Positions 17,214 to 26,588 of a DNA stretch of 64,000 nucleotides are shown here, in pieces; positions within the stretch are counted from its first letter, which is position 1; every line of letters starts with the position of its first letter. The notes under the pieces are model-generated. The model was given only the letters and a program-made list of their open reading frames with translations. It was not told where the DNA came from and made no database searches. Source of the DNA: Bacillota bacterium (GTDB taxonomy: Bacteria > Bacillota > UBA4882 > UBA8346); contig JAEZFP010000028.1 in assembly GCA_023417475.1 (NCBI GenBank), forward strand, positions 48,957-112,956, written 5' to 3'. The translations under genes were made by a program, and so were the position numbers.

Positions 17214-19193
17214 ATGGCCAAACCAGCCAAAGCCGCCGAATATAATAATACCAGCATATCGTCGCTGAAAGGCGCCGACCGGGTCCGGAAACGGCCGGGG
17301 GTCATCTTTGGTTCCGACGGTCTGGAAGGGTGCCAGCATTCGGTCTTTGAGATCCTCTCCAACTCCATCGACGAAGCGCGCGAAGGATACGGCGACCGGA
17401 TCGAGATCATCCGCCACAGCGATTGGTCGATCAGCGTGATCGACCGGGGCCGCGGCATCCCCTTGGATTTCAACCCGAACGAAAATCGCTACAACTGGGA
17501 GCTAGTCTTCTGCGAATTGTACGCCGGCGGCAAATACAAAAACAACAGCGGCGAAAACTACGAATACAGCCTCGGCTTGAACGGTCTCGGCAGTTGCGCC
17601 ACCCAATACAGCTCCGAATCCATGGACGTCGTCGTCTACCGCGACGGCTACCGTTTCGCGCTGCATTTCGAGAAAGGCGAAAACATCGGGGGCCTGAAAA
17701 AAGAGAAGGCCGCCTACGAGCATACCGGCTCCACCCAACACTGGAAGCCCGATCTTGAGGTCTTCACCGATATCCGGATTCCTCTCGAATATTTCCAGAC
17801 CACCCTGCGCAAACAAGCGGTGGTCAACGCCGGTCTGACCTTCATCTTGCACGACGAATTCTCCGGCGCAACCTTTGAATATTGCTACCAGAACGGCATT
17901 GTCGATTACATCAAAGAACACTCGGGGGAGAAAGGCTTCACCGAGGTGCAGTTTTACGCCACCCAGACCAAAGGGCGCGACCGCGAGGACAAGCCCGAAT
18001 ACAAGCTGAAAATGGAGATCGCCTTCTGCTTCAATAACGAAGTCAATCTGCTGGAGTACTATCACAACTCCAGTTTTCTGGAGTACGGCGGCGCTCCCGA
18101 CAAGGCGGTCAAAACCGCGTTGGTCTACGAGATCGACAAATGCCTCCGCAACCGCGGCAAATATAACAAAGACGAAGCCAAAGTGACCTTCGCCGACATT
18201 CAGGACAGCCTGATTTTGGTCTCCAACTCCTTCTCGACCGAAACCAGTTACGAAAACCAAACCAAAAAGTCGATCACCAACCGCTTCATTCAAGAGGCGA
18301 TGGCTGATTTTCTCAAGGAACAACTGGAGATCTACTTCATCGAAAACAAGCTGGAGAGCGAAAAAATCCTCGAGCAAGTGCTGGTCAACAAACGCAGCCG
18401 CGAGACGGCCGAAAAAACCCGGATCAATATCAAAAAGAAACTCACCGGCAACATCGACATCTCCAACCGGGTCAAAAAGTTTGTCGACTGCCGCACCAAA
18501 GATCTCTCCCAACGCGAACTGTACATCGTGGAGGGCGACTCGGCCCTGGGCGCCTGCAAACTGGGGCGCGACGCCGATTTCCAGGCGATCATGCCGGTGC
18601 GCGGCAAGATTCTCAACTGCCTGAAAGCCGACTATGACAGCATCTTCAAGAACGACATCATCGTCGACCTCTTGAAAGTGCTCGGCTGCGGCGTCGAGAT
18701 CAAATCCAAACACAACAAGGACTTAAACACCTTCGACCTCAACAACCTGCGTTGGGACAAGATCATCATCTGCACCGACGCCGACGTCGACGGCTTCCAG
18801 ATCCGGACCCTGATTCTGACCATGCTTTACACCCTGGTCCCCACCTTGATCCAGGTCGGCAAGGTCTACATCGCCGAATCGCCCTTATACGAGATCAGCG
18901 TCAAGGATAAAGCCTATTTCGCCTATTCCGACAAGGAAAAGACCGAGATTCTCGCCAAACTGCACGGCAAATACGCCATCCAACGCTCCAAAGGCTTGGG
19001 CGAAAACGAACCTGAAATGATGTGGCAGACCACCATGAACCCGGCCTCCCGCCGCCTGATCAAAGTGATGCCCTCCGACGTCCAGCGCACCCAGGAAGTC
19101 TTCGACCTCCTGCTCGGCGACAACCTGCCCGGCCGCAAGAGCTTCATCGAGGAGAACGGGTACCGCTTTCTGGAGATGGTGGATGTGAGCTGA
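17214..19193 (+). CDS. Type IIA DNA topoisomerase subunit B (ParE/GyrB-like, second paralogue)
   Basis: 659 residues from ATG 17214 (GAGGTG lies 5 bases before; a GTG nine bases upstream is less well placed). GHKL ATPase elements: EILSNSIDEA, DRGRGIP, and the GLNGLGS loop. The Toprim part has ELYIVEGDSALG, KIIICTDADVDG and QRSKGLGENEPE. With ~660 residues it is close to ParE/GyrB size, but the loops differ from classic GyrB, so it is probably an extra topoisomerase IV-like enzyme. It should pair with the subunit at 19766 to pass DNA duplexes at the cost of ATP. A 572-bp gap with a repeat separates the two. Confidence 0.85.
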   Translation: MAKPAKAAEYNNTSISSLKGADRVRKRPGVIFGSDGLEGCQHSVFEILSNSIDEAREGYGDRIEIIRHSDWSISVIDRGRGIPLDFNPNENRYNWELVFCELYAGGKYKNNSGENYEYSLGLNGLGSCATQYSSESMDVVVYRDGYRFALHFEKGENIGGLKKEKAAYEHTGSTQHWKPDLEVFTDIRIPLEYFQTTLRKQAVVNAGLTFILHDEFSGATFEYCYQNGIVDYIKEHSGEKGFTEVQFYATQTKGRDREDKPEYKLKMEIAFCFNNEVNLLEYYHNSSFLEYGGAPDKAVKTALVYEIDKCLRNRGKYNKDEAKVTFADIQDSLILVSNSFSTETSYENQTKKSITNRFIQEAMADFLKEQLEIYFIENKLESEKILEQVLVNKRSRETAEKTRINIKKKLTGNIDISNRVKKFVDCRTKDLSQRELYIVEGDSALGACKLGRDADFQAIMPVRGKILNCLKADYDSIFKNDIIVDLLKVLGCGVEIKSKHNKDLNTFDLNNLRWDKIIICTDADVDGFQIRTLILTMLYTLVPTLIQVGKVYIAESPLYEISVKDKAYFAYSDKEKTEILAKLHGKYAIQRSKGLGENEPEMMWQTTMNPASRRLIKVMPSDVQRTQEVFDLLLGDNLPGRKSFIEENGYRFLEMVDVS

Positions 19194-19454
19194 GGGCCGA
19201 TACGGACCTCACCCCCGTCCCGCTCCGACGCTGCAATTCTGTAGGTTTATCAGAGGAGAGGGGTGAATCGCTGGAATCTCGGGCCAAACTGCGATCCCTA
19301 GCCCTTTAAAAGGGTAACCACCATGCTTCGTGGTCAATTTTTCAGTCTCGCAACGTTAATTAATCTATATATCTTCAATTTAAATCAGTCTCAATCAACA
19401 GCACTCGCTCGCCTGGCCGGCGCTCCCGACCCGATACTGGCGCCGGGTGGAATC

Positions 19455-19691
19455 TTGCCGAATTGGGAGAACGTTTCATTAGACATTCGCGTCGTCAAAA
19501 ACCGTCCAGTGCAAGGCGCGACCGCGTGAGGACTGGAAGCGTACTCGATGTACGCTGAAGCCCGGAACGACCAAGCAGTCGGCTTCGCAAACACGCTCTT
19601 CGTTTGCGAAACGATCTGCAGACATTCTGCTTCATTGACCGAGCAACGCAGCAATGGACGGTTTTTCACGGCGCTTCTCCCAATTCGGCAA
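19455..19691. repeat. TTGCCG palindromic dispersed element, copy B
   Basis: Exact 16-bp inverted arms TTGCCGAATTGGGAGA (19455-19470) and complement (19676-19691). Inside are GTCGTCAAAAACCGTCCA with its complement and the core GAGGACTGGAAGCGTACT shared with copy A, plus ~70 bp extra (GCTTCGCAAACACGCTCTTC hairpin region). It lies between the two topoisomerase genes; the rest of the gap 19194-19765 holds the CCCTTTAAAAGGG repeat (19302) and no gene. Confidence 0.75.
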
Positions 19692-19765
19692 ATTCATATT
19701 AGATTTTTCATTTCAAACATACGATCAATATCACTCAAACAACCATTAACGCAGGAGGCTATTTA

Positions 19766-22000
19766 ATGACCTCTCCCAAGAACCATCCGGTCGAACAACC
19801 CATTGTCGATACCTTGGAACAGAACTACATGCCCTACGCCATGAGCGTCATCATCTCGCGGGCTATTCCGGAGATCGACGGCTTCAAGCCGTCCCACCGC
19901 AAGTTGCTCTTCACCATGTACAAAATGGGACTGCTCAACGGCGGCCGGACCAAGTCGGCCAACATCGTCGGTCAGACGATGAAGCTCAATCCCCACGGCG
20001 ACATGGCCATCTACGAGACCATGGTCCGCCTGACCCGGGGCAACGCGGCGCTGCTCCACCCGTTCATCGACTCCAAGGGCAACTTCGGCAAACAATACTC
20101 CCGCGACATGAAGTTCGCCGCGCCCCGGTACACCGAGGCCAAACTGGACAAGGTCTGCGAGGAGATCTTCCGCGACTTGGACAAGGACACCGTTGATTTT
20201 GTCGACAACTATGACGGTACCTTAAAAGAGCCAACTTTGCTCCCGACTACCTTCCCCAATATTTTGGTCAATCCCAACCAGGGAATCGCGGTCGGCATGG
20301 CCAGCAACATCTGCAGTTTCAACCTACAGGAGGTTTGCGCGACCACCATCGGTTTGATGAACGATCCTAACCACGATATCAAGCAAACGTTGCAAGCGCC
20401 GGACTTCTCCTCCGGCGGCCAGCTGATCTATAATGAGCGCGAAATCCGTGACATCTACGAGTCGGGTCGCGGCAGCGTCAAGGTCCGGGCCCGCTGGCGG
20501 TATGACAAGGCCAACAACTGCATCGAAATCTATGAGATTCCCTACACCACCACCACCGAGGCGATCATCGACTCCGTGATTGAGCTGGTCAAAAGCGGCC
20601 GGATCAAAGAAGTCACCGACGTCCGCGACGAAACCGACATCGACGGCTTGAAAATCACCTTGGACGTTCGCAAGAGCACCGAGCCGGAACCGTTGATGAA
20701 CAAGCTCTTTAAACTCACGCCGCTCCAGGAGAGTTTCAGTTGCAACTTTAACATTTTGGTCAACGGGCGGCCCCGGGTGATGGGCATCAGCGCGATTCTC
20801 AACGAATGGCTGCTCTTCCGGACCGACTGCCTGAAGCGGCAGATCCGCTTCGATATTCAGAAAAAATCCGACAAACTCCACCTGTTGGTCGGTTTGAAAC
20901 AGATCCTGCTCGATATCGACAAGGCGGTCCGGATCGTCCGCCAGACCGAGGAGGACAGCCAAGTCGTTCCCAACTTGATGGCGGGCTTCAATATCGATGA
21001 AATTCAAGCGGAATATGTGGCCGAGATCAAGTTGCGTAACTTGAATAAAGAGTATATCGTCAACCGGGTCAGCGAAATCGCCGATCTCGAACAAGAGATC
21101 GCCGACCTCAAAGCACTGCTCGACAGCGAACCCAAGCTGAAAAAAGTGATCGCCAAGCAACTGCAGGATGTGGCCAAGAAGTTCGGCCAGCCGCGCAAAA
21201 CCGAGATCATCCACGAGGAACAGGTCGAGGAGATCACCAGCGAACACCTGATTGAGGACTTCAACCTCAAACTGTTCCTGACCGAGCAGAACTACCTGAA
21301 AAAGGTGGCGCTGGTCTCGCTGCGGGCCAATCCCGAGCATAAATTAAAAGAAGACGACGTCATCGTCCAGGAAGTGGAAACCCACAACAAGGCCGATCTG
21401 TTGCTCTTCTCCAACAAACAGACCGTTTACAAAATGAAGATCTACGAGATTGAGGACCATAAAGCCTCCAGTCTCGGCGAATATCTGACCAACCTGCTCG
21501 GCCTGGAACCCGATGAAAAGATCATCTACCTGGTGGCGACCGACGACTACCAAGGACAATTGCTCTTCTCCTTCGAGAACGGCAAGGTCGCCAAGATCGA
21601 TCTGGCGAGCTACGCGACGAAGACCAACCGCCGCAAGCTGGCCAACGCTTACTCCGACTTGGCGCGGTTGATCCATATACTCTTCATCAAGGAAGATCTG
21701 GAGTTGGTGGCCTACTCCAGCATCGGCAAGGTGTTGATCTTCGACACCGTCAATATCAATCCCAAAACCACCCGGGATTCTCAAGGGGTCCAAGTCCTCA
21801 AAGGCAAAAAGGGCAGCATCATGACGGAGATCAAGTTGCTGTCCCAGGCCAAGCTGGCCGACCCCGACTATTACCGGACTAAAAACATTCCGGCGGTCGG
21901 CTGTTATTTCAAAGCGGAAGACCGCAGTCCCGGTCAGTCGGGACTGGCGCTGGATCTGGGTCTGCCGGAGGACGACGGGGCGGCGGAAACGGAAGGATAA
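19766..22000 (+). CDS. Type IIA DNA topoisomerase subunit A (ParC/GyrA-like, second paralogue)
   Basis: 744 residues with CAGGAGGC before ATG. The breakage-reunion domain has the catalytic tyrosine Tyr122 in AAPRYTEAKL, at the same position as in GyrA, with the preceding arginine. A coiled-coil tower follows (EIADLEQEIADLKALL) and a beta-pinwheel C-terminal domain without a recognisable GyrA box (QRRGGKG). Lack of that box argues for a topoisomerase IV-type, decatenating enzyme rather than gyrase. Works with the subunit encoded at 17214. Confidence 0.86.
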   Translation: MTSPKNHPVEQPIVDTLEQNYMPYAMSVIISRAIPEIDGFKPSHRKLLFTMYKMGLLNGGRTKSANIVGQTMKLNPHGDMAIYETMVRLTRGNAALLHPFIDSKGNFGKQYSRDMKFAAPRYTEAKLDKVCEEIFRDLDKDTVDFVDNYDGTLKEPTLLPTTFPNILVNPNQGIAVGMASNICSFNLQEVCATTIGLMNDPNHDIKQTLQAPDFSSGGQLIYNEREIRDIYESGRGSVKVRARWRYDKANNCIEIYEIPYTTTTEAIIDSVIELVKSGRIKEVTDVRDETDIDGLKITLDVRKSTEPEPLMNKLFKLTPLQESFSCNFNILVNGRPRVMGISAILNEWLLFRTDCLKRQIRFDIQKKSDKLHLLVGLKQILLDIDKAVRIVRQTEEDSQVVPNLMAGFNIDEIQAEYVAEIKLRNLNKEYIVNRVSEIADLEQEIADLKALLDSEPKLKKVIAKQLQDVAKKFGQPRKTEIIHEEQVEEITSEHLIEDFNLKLFLTEQNYLKKVALVSLRANPEHKLKEDDVIVQEVETHNKADLLLFSNKQTVYKMKIYEIEDHKASSLGEYLTNLLGLEPDEKIIYLVATDDYQGQLLFSFENGKVAKIDLASYATKTNRRKLANAYSDLARLIHILFIKEDLELVAYSSIGKVLIFDTVNINPKTTRDSQGVQVLKGKKGSIMTEIKLLSQAKLADPDYYRTKNIPAVGCYFKAEDRSPGQSGLALDLGLPEDDGAAETEG

Positions 22001-22028
22001 CCATTTTCAGATCCTTGTCAAGCAAGCA

Positions 22029-22059
22029 AGCAACCGGGTTTGGTCCGGTTGCTTTTTTT
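22029..22059 (+). terminator. Terminator of the topoisomerase subunit A gene
   Basis: A 9-bp stem (22029-22037/22045-22053) followed by seven T, 29 bp after the stop codon. Confidence 0.88.
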
Positions 22060-22178
22060 GTGGAACATCCTCCCCTCCGCTTTCGTCTAAATGGCGGTCA
22101 ATTCATCTCTATCCGAATCCGACCGCAGTTTTCCACACCAAACAAGGAGGACGGCTGGTTCCAGCCCAGCCAACGGCG

Positions 22179-22673
22179 ATGAAACAACAACACCGTAATC
22201 CGGTCCCGTTTTGCTTGATGCTCACCCTCGCTCTCATGACGCTGGTTATGAGCTTGGCTACCGGCCGGGCGGTCGCACCGCCGCCGGTGGTGACGGTGTT
22301 GTGTTTTGCCAATCAGACCAAGCTGCCGGGGATCGAAAGCGATTTCGCCCGGATCTTCCAACGCGAATTGGCCGCCACGGCTCAAGGGTATCTGGTTCTC
22401 GACTTCAATCCAACCCAAAGCGCCCCAAGCGAACCGGGCAACCTGCAAAAGGCGTTGGACGCGGGCCGGTCCGCCGGGGCCGATCTGGTGGTCACCGGGG
22501 AGCTTGACACCGAAGCGGAAACCCGCCTCCGCGTCAGTATGAAACTGATCAAAGTACCGCAGGGGAGTATCGTCAAAGAGGCCCGGACCGTGTTGCGCTA
22601 CGAGTCCCGGGCGACGCTCCTGCAACGTTGGACCGAGGCCGCCCGGAAGATGAGCGTCTGGTTTGCGGAATAA
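22179..22673 (+). CDS. Secreted CsgG/LpoB-like protein of unknown role
   Basis: 164 residues with a signal peptide or membrane anchor at about 12-34 (FCLMLTLALMTLVMSLATG). The mature part begins VVTVLCFANQTKLPGIESDFARIFQREL and continues with ADLVVTGELD, the alpha/beta fold pattern of the CsgG/LpoB/TolB N-terminal superfamily, which binds partners at the envelope. The ATG lacks a close ribosome site. AAGGAGG lies at 22144-22150, 28 bases upstream, so an in-frame CTG at 22155 may be the true start. Stands alone. Function not assignable. Confidence 0.6.
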   Translation: MKQQHRNPVPFCLMLTLALMTLVMSLATGRAVAPPPVVTVLCFANQTKLPGIESDFARIFQRELAATAQGYLVLDFNPTQSAPSEPGNLQKALDAGRSAGADLVVTGELDTEAETRLRVSMKLIKVPQGSIVKEARTVLRYESRATLLQRWTEAARKMSVWFAE

Positions 22674-22765
22674 GCAGGGCAATTTTTTTCTTATTTTCGG
22701 TCAAACGTAAATGTTTCGTAAATTATGGAATTAGACTAACACTTGGTTCGATTTATGTTATAATA

Positions 22766-23065
22766 ATGTTATTGTATTACATAAGGGGGAGAGGCCGGGC
22801 GAAAATTCAAAGCGGAACATTCGTTAGGATGTGAGCTGTTTTTTATCGATACCGGGGGGTATCCAATTACAGCCGGACAACATGCTAAATAGAACCGATG
22901 GGGCGATCCAACGCGGGAATGCGCTATCAATAGATAATAAACGCCGGCTGAACCAGTCTGATTGGGATTGATGTCGGGTAAACCAAGCAAGACCTACTAC
23001 CACTACCCACTATGAAGCCAAAAACTATTAAACCAAAAAGGGAGCCAAAAAGCTCCCTTTTTAAT
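22766..23065 (+). ncRNA. Candidate ~300-nt noncoding transcript
   Basis: An extended -10 promoter TGTTATAAT (22756-22764) is followed by ~270 bp with no credible gene, and then a hairpin with T-run (23035-23062). Inside is the hairpin GATACCGGGGGGTATC (near 22846). The neighbouring genes converge on this 429-bp gap, so it is not a leader of either. No match to RNase P, tmRNA, 6S or a known riboswitch could be made by eye. Confidence 0.35.
23035..23062. terminator. Bidirectional terminator
   Basis: An 11-bp stem AAAAAGGGAGC (23035-23045/23052-23062) with A-run and T-run on either side. It ends the FtsH-like operon on the minus strand and any transcript from 22766. Confidence 0.88.
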
Positions 23066-23102
23066 TTTATTCCGATGGCTGCGGGTTGCAAACCGTTCCG
23101 CT

Positions 23103-24587
23103 TCAGGCGCACTGTCTCAACTGTTCGCGGAACCAGGCGCCTGAGACCTTCTCTTTTTGCATCAAGTCGTCGATGGCGTCGGTCAGAATGTTCTTGTGGC
23201 TGTTTAAGAGGACGCGCACCCGTTCCTTCTGTTGGTCCAGGATCTCGGTCATCACCGTGTGCATCGCTTCTTTACTGACCAACTCCTCATGGACGATCTC
23301 CAACCGGGTCAACCCGGTCTTGATCATCTGCCGGGCGATCGCGGTCGCCTGCTCGAAGTCGTTGGACGATCCGGTGCTCCAGTTGCCGTAGATGATCTCT
23401 TCGGCAATGGCGCCGCCTAAACAGATCGCGATCTGATCTTCGAGGTATTCCCGGGTGTAGAGGTATTGTTCCTCGACTTGGGTCTGACGCATGAAGCCCA
23501 AGGCTTTGCCGCGCGGGATCACGGTCAGGGTCGCCACCGATTCCGGCCGGACCAGCTCGCTGATGGCCGCGTGGCCGGTTTCGTGGACCGCCACCCGCCG
23601 CAATTCGCTCTCTTGGGGCCGGCGTTCCAGCTTCTCGCCCATGATCACTTTGTCGACCGCCTCCCGGAAGTCGTCCATGGTGATCCGGTCCCGTTCTTTC
23701 CGGAACGCCAGGATCGCCGCCTCGTTCATCAACGATTCCAAATGAGCGCCGGAGAAACCGAAGGTGTCCTTGGCCAACTCGTCCAAGTTGACTTCCGACG
23801 CCAACGGCTTGCCTTTGGCGTGAATCTTCAAAATGTGGATCCGGCCTTCCTTATCGGGCAGGTCCACCTTGACCTGCCGGTCGAACCGGCCCGGCCGCAA
23901 GATGGCCGCGTCCAGCAGGTCCGATCGGTTGGTCGCCGCGATCAGCAACAACTTCACCGCTTCGTTAGATTTTAAGCCGTCCATCTCCACCAAAAGCTGG
24001 TTCAGGGTCTGGTCGTACTCCAGGTGCGAGCTGTGACTGCCCCGTTTGCCGGCGATCACTTCGATCTCGTCGATAAACACGATGGCGCTTTTCTTGCCGG
24101 CTTTTAGCGCCATCTGGCGGGCTTTGTTGAACAATTGCCGCACCCGCTGCGCGCCGACGCCGGCGTACATCTCGATAAACTCTGAACCGCTCGACGCTAC
24201 AAACGCCGAGTTGGTGTAGGAGGAAGCCGCTTTGGCCAACAAAGTTTTCCCGGTGCCCGGCGGTCCGGTCAACAGGATCCCCTTGAGCGGCCGGATGCCC
24301 AAGGCTTTGGTCCGCGTTTCATCACGAACGAAATCCAACGCTTCCAGCAACTCCCGTTTGGCAACCTCTTGGCCGCCGATGTCCTCAAAGGCCACCCCGG
24401 TATCGGTCCGGGTCACGTTTTGCGCCCCCAACAGCTCCGGGTTTTTGAAACGGCCCTGAGTAAACAGATACAACAAGCCCAACGCGCCGCCGATCAGCAA
24501 CAACGGCGAGAGGTCGATCCCGATCCAAGCGAGATAAGCCACCACTCCCAAGGCAATACCGACGATAATTTCCCAATGTTTCATCAT
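23103..24587 (-). CDS. Short FtsH-type membrane AAA+ protease
   Basis: 494 residues against ~600-650 for housekeeping FtsH. Two membrane helices lie within the first ~45 residues with almost no extracellular domain between them. AAA domain: Walker A GPPGTGKTLLAKA, Walker B AIVFIDEIEVIAG, arginine-finger region NRSDLLDAAILRPGRFD. The peptidase has the zinc motif HETGH and the third ligand region in FEQATAIARQMI. Normal FtsH extracts and degrades membrane proteins. The missing periplasmic domain and shortened C-terminus mark it as a paralogue with a narrower job. Its start overlaps the end of the upstream gene, implying they act together. Confidence 0.86.
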   Translation of the reverse strand: MMKHWEIIVGIALGVVAYLAWIGIDLSPLLLIGGALGLLYLFTQGRFKNPELLGAQNVTRTDTGVAFEDIGGQEVAKRELLEALDFVRDETRTKALGIRPLKGILLTGPPGTGKTLLAKAASSYTNSAFVASSGSEFIEMYAGVGAQRVRQLFNKARQMALKAGKKSAIVFIDEIEVIAGKRGSHSSHLEYDQTLNQLLVEMDGLKSNEAVKLLLIAATNRSDLLDAAILRPGRFDRQVKVDLPDKEGRIHILKIHAKGKPLASEVNLDELAKDTFGFSGAHLESLMNEAAILAFRKERDRITMDDFREAVDKVIMGEKLERRPQESELRRVAVHETGHAAISELVRPESVATLTVIPRGKALGFMRQTQVEEQYLYTREYLEDQIAICLGGAIAEEIIYGNWSTGSSNDFEQATAIARQMIKTGLTRLEIVHEELVSKEAMHTVMTEILDQQKERVRVLLNSHKNILTDAIDDLMQKEKVSGAWFREQLRQCA

Positions 24588-25138
24588 CCCGCGGAGTCAC
24601 CTCCGATCCTTTGCTCGACTGAACGCGCCGGACGCGGCACCGCTTGATACAGATAGTGGGCGCCATCCTCCAGTTGAATATAGGTGAACTTCGGGCTCAA
24701 AAAAACCCGGGCTTTAATTTGGCTCCCCATTTGGTCCAGTTGGTTTTTGAGCTGGATGTAATGCCCCGACGTTTCCGCTTCCTCTAAATAAAACGACAGC
24801 TGATACAGCGCTGTTTGTAACCGCGCGTTCGGCTGGTCCGCAATCCGGTATTGGGTGACGGGCAGACCTTGGTACTGTTGAACCTTCTGGCTCACCCGCT
24901 CCAACACTTGCTGGAGGTTGGCCACTTTCGTCAGTTGCAACTCCACTTTGACCTGGTTTTTCTCTTCGCTAAATTGAAACTTGCGCACGCCGTCGATGGC
25001 CATAACGTCTTTTTTCAACGGGTCGGCCACCCGGAATTTGGCGTTAAGCGCTTGCCCGCCCAAGAGAATGCCCATTGTCGCCAGAAAGGCTGCCATCGCG
25101 AACCACAGTTGCTTCGGATTGATCTTTCCCATTTTCAT
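24584..25138 (-). CDS. Membrane-anchored protein coupled to the FtsH paralogue
   Basis: 184 residues with AGGAGG 8 bases before ATG. One N-terminal membrane helix (about 12-30, LWFAMAAFLATMGILLGG) is followed by an extracytoplasmic alpha/beta-looking domain. Residues ~45-100 (FSEEKNQVKVELQLTKVANLQQVLERVSQ) resemble ferredoxin-like modules seen in stage III sporulation and FtsH-associated proteins. No named family recognised. The 4-bp overlap with the protease gene suggests it supplies the missing extracellular part or recruits substrates (inference). Confidence 0.65.
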   Translation of the reverse strand: MKMGKINPKQLWFAMAAFLATMGILLGGQALNAKFRVADPLKKDVMAIDGVRKFQFSEEKNQVKVELQLTKVANLQQVLERVSQKVQQYQGLPVTQYRIADQPNARLQTALYQLSFYLEEAETSGHYIQLKNQLDQMGSQIKARVFLSPKFTYIQLEDGAHYLYQAVPRPARSVEQRIGGDSAG

Positions 25139-25249
25139 CGCTTCGCCCTCCTGTCACGAATGCAATATTGTATCAATGCAAAGTTAACATAAGAATTCTA
25201 ACATAAAGTGATATCCGATTGTAGTGGCGATTGCTGGAAGCGAGTTCAC

Positions 25250-25470
25250 GGCGGTAAAACCGACCGGGGCGGAGGATTCCGGTAGTTGGGAAGCGGATTC
25301 GGGTCGTACGGAGGACGATTCCGGTGGTTGGAAACGGTTTTCCGGCGGTTGGCGGACCAATTGGGGCAGCGGGGACCCGCTCCGGGGTTCCGCAATTTCA
25401 TTTTCAAGCGCCGGAATCCCACGCTTAAAGGGTTGGGCGGCGTTTTCCGGCGTTTTTTGGCAAAAAAAAT
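25250..25470. repeat. 21-bp-period TTCCGG intergenic array, copy 3 (inverted)
   Basis: Begins AAACCGACCGGGGCGGAGG, the reverse complement of the terminal motif of copies 1 and 2, and continues with ATTCCGGTnGTTGG-type units ~20-21 bp apart. It occupies most of the 475-bp gap 25139-25613, which has no gene. Confidence 0.65.
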
Positions 25471-25613
25471 TCCCCGATTGGGGATCAAAAAGGGAGGTAG
25501 TAGTGAATGTCTTTATTATAGCCGATTGATGTTACAACCATATCAAGGGATTCTTAACAAGCGTGAACAAACGGGAACTTATTTGTTACAAAGCTCCGGT
25601 TCGACGCGCCGTT

Positions 25614-26588
25614 TTAATACAACACTTCCGCAGTTGCTGGCCGCACCGGAGCGGCCATGGGCTGAGCGACCACCGTATAACCGAAGGTCAGGTCGACAAA
25701 GCCGTTGCCTTCTTTATATTTTTTGTAGCCCAGGGTCACGGTGCGTTTGCAAAGTTGCGCGTAAATCTCGTCCTCCGTCAGCAACCGCCCGAAATCCTTC
25801 TCGCATTGGTTGATGATCAAGGCCAACGCCCCCGAGACGTGGGGCGTGGCCATCGAAGTCCCCGAAAGTTTGGCGTATTTGCCGCCCGGATACGTCGAGA
25901 GGATCGCCACCCCCGGCGCGACCACGTCGATCTCCTGGTTCATGGTGCTAAACTTAGCCAGGACCTTCTGCAAATCCACCGCCCCGACCCCCACCACCTC
26001 GTGGTAACCGCCCGGGTATTGCTTCTCCTCTTTGCCGGTGTTCCCGGCGGCGCAAACCACAATGATATTGGCGGCGATCGCCCGCCGGATCGCGGCGTGC
26101 AGCTCGGGATTGTCCTCCGGTCCGCCCAGCGACATCGAGATTACCCGGACGGTCTCTCCTTGCGGCCCACGCCACTGAATCGCATAATTGATGGCGTCGA
26201 CGATCCCCTGATAGGAGCCGCCGCCATCGCCCTGCAACACTTTTAACACGAGCAACGAAGCCTCCGGAGCCATGCCGACCACGCCCTGCCGGTTTTGGAT
26301 CGCGGCGATCGTCCCGGCGACATGCGTGCCGTGGCCGTTGTTATCGGCGAATTGTTCGGGATCGCCGTCATAATCGGCGGTAAAATTGCGACCGCCAATG
26401 ATCCGGCCTTGCAGGTCGGGGTGATCGGTTTGGCACCCGGTATCGAGGACCGCGACCACCACGCCCTGGCCACGCCGACTCTCATCCCAAACTGCCGGAG
26501 CGTTCATCAAAGCGACCCCCTCGGGTACTTCCGTCGCGATTTGTTGCACTTCGTTAACCGTATACGGCACAAGACAAACTTGACTCAT
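25614..26588 (-). CDS. Intracellular subtilisin-like serine protease
   Basis: 324 residues from the ATG at 26588, preceded by AGGAGGTG; further upstream in-frame codons lack a ribosome site. Catalytic triad: Asp49 (VLDTGCQ), His86 (NNGHGTHVAG) and Ser in GTSMATPH near residue 247. The N-terminus CLVPYTV corresponds to the LIPY pro-segment of Bacillus intracellular subtilisins, and there is no signal peptide, so it acts in the cytoplasm, typically late in growth or sporulation. The extension is removed to activate such enzymes. Monocistronic. Confidence 0.9.
   Translation of the reverse strand: MSQVCLVPYTVNEVQQIATEVPEGVALMNAPAVWDESRRGQGVVVAVLDTGCQTDHPDLQGRIIGGRNFTADYDGDPEQFADNNGHGTHVAGTIAAIQNRQGVVGMAPEASLLVLKVLQGDGGGSYQGIVDAINYAIQWRGPQGETVRVISMSLGGPEDNPELHAAIRRAIAANIIVVCAAGNTGKEEKQYPGGYHEVVGVGAVDLQKVLAKFSTMNQEIDVVAPGVAILSTYPGGKYAKLSGTSMATPHVSGALALIINQCEKDFGRLLTEDEIYAQLCKRTVTLGYKKYKEGNGFVDLTFGYTVVAQPMAAPVRPATAEVLY

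Noticed and set aside
22790..22990. TTCGTTAGG...GATACC resembling the start of a magnesium (M-box) riboswitch
   Set aside because: The following conserved blocks are missing and no magnesium transporter lies downstream on the same strand.
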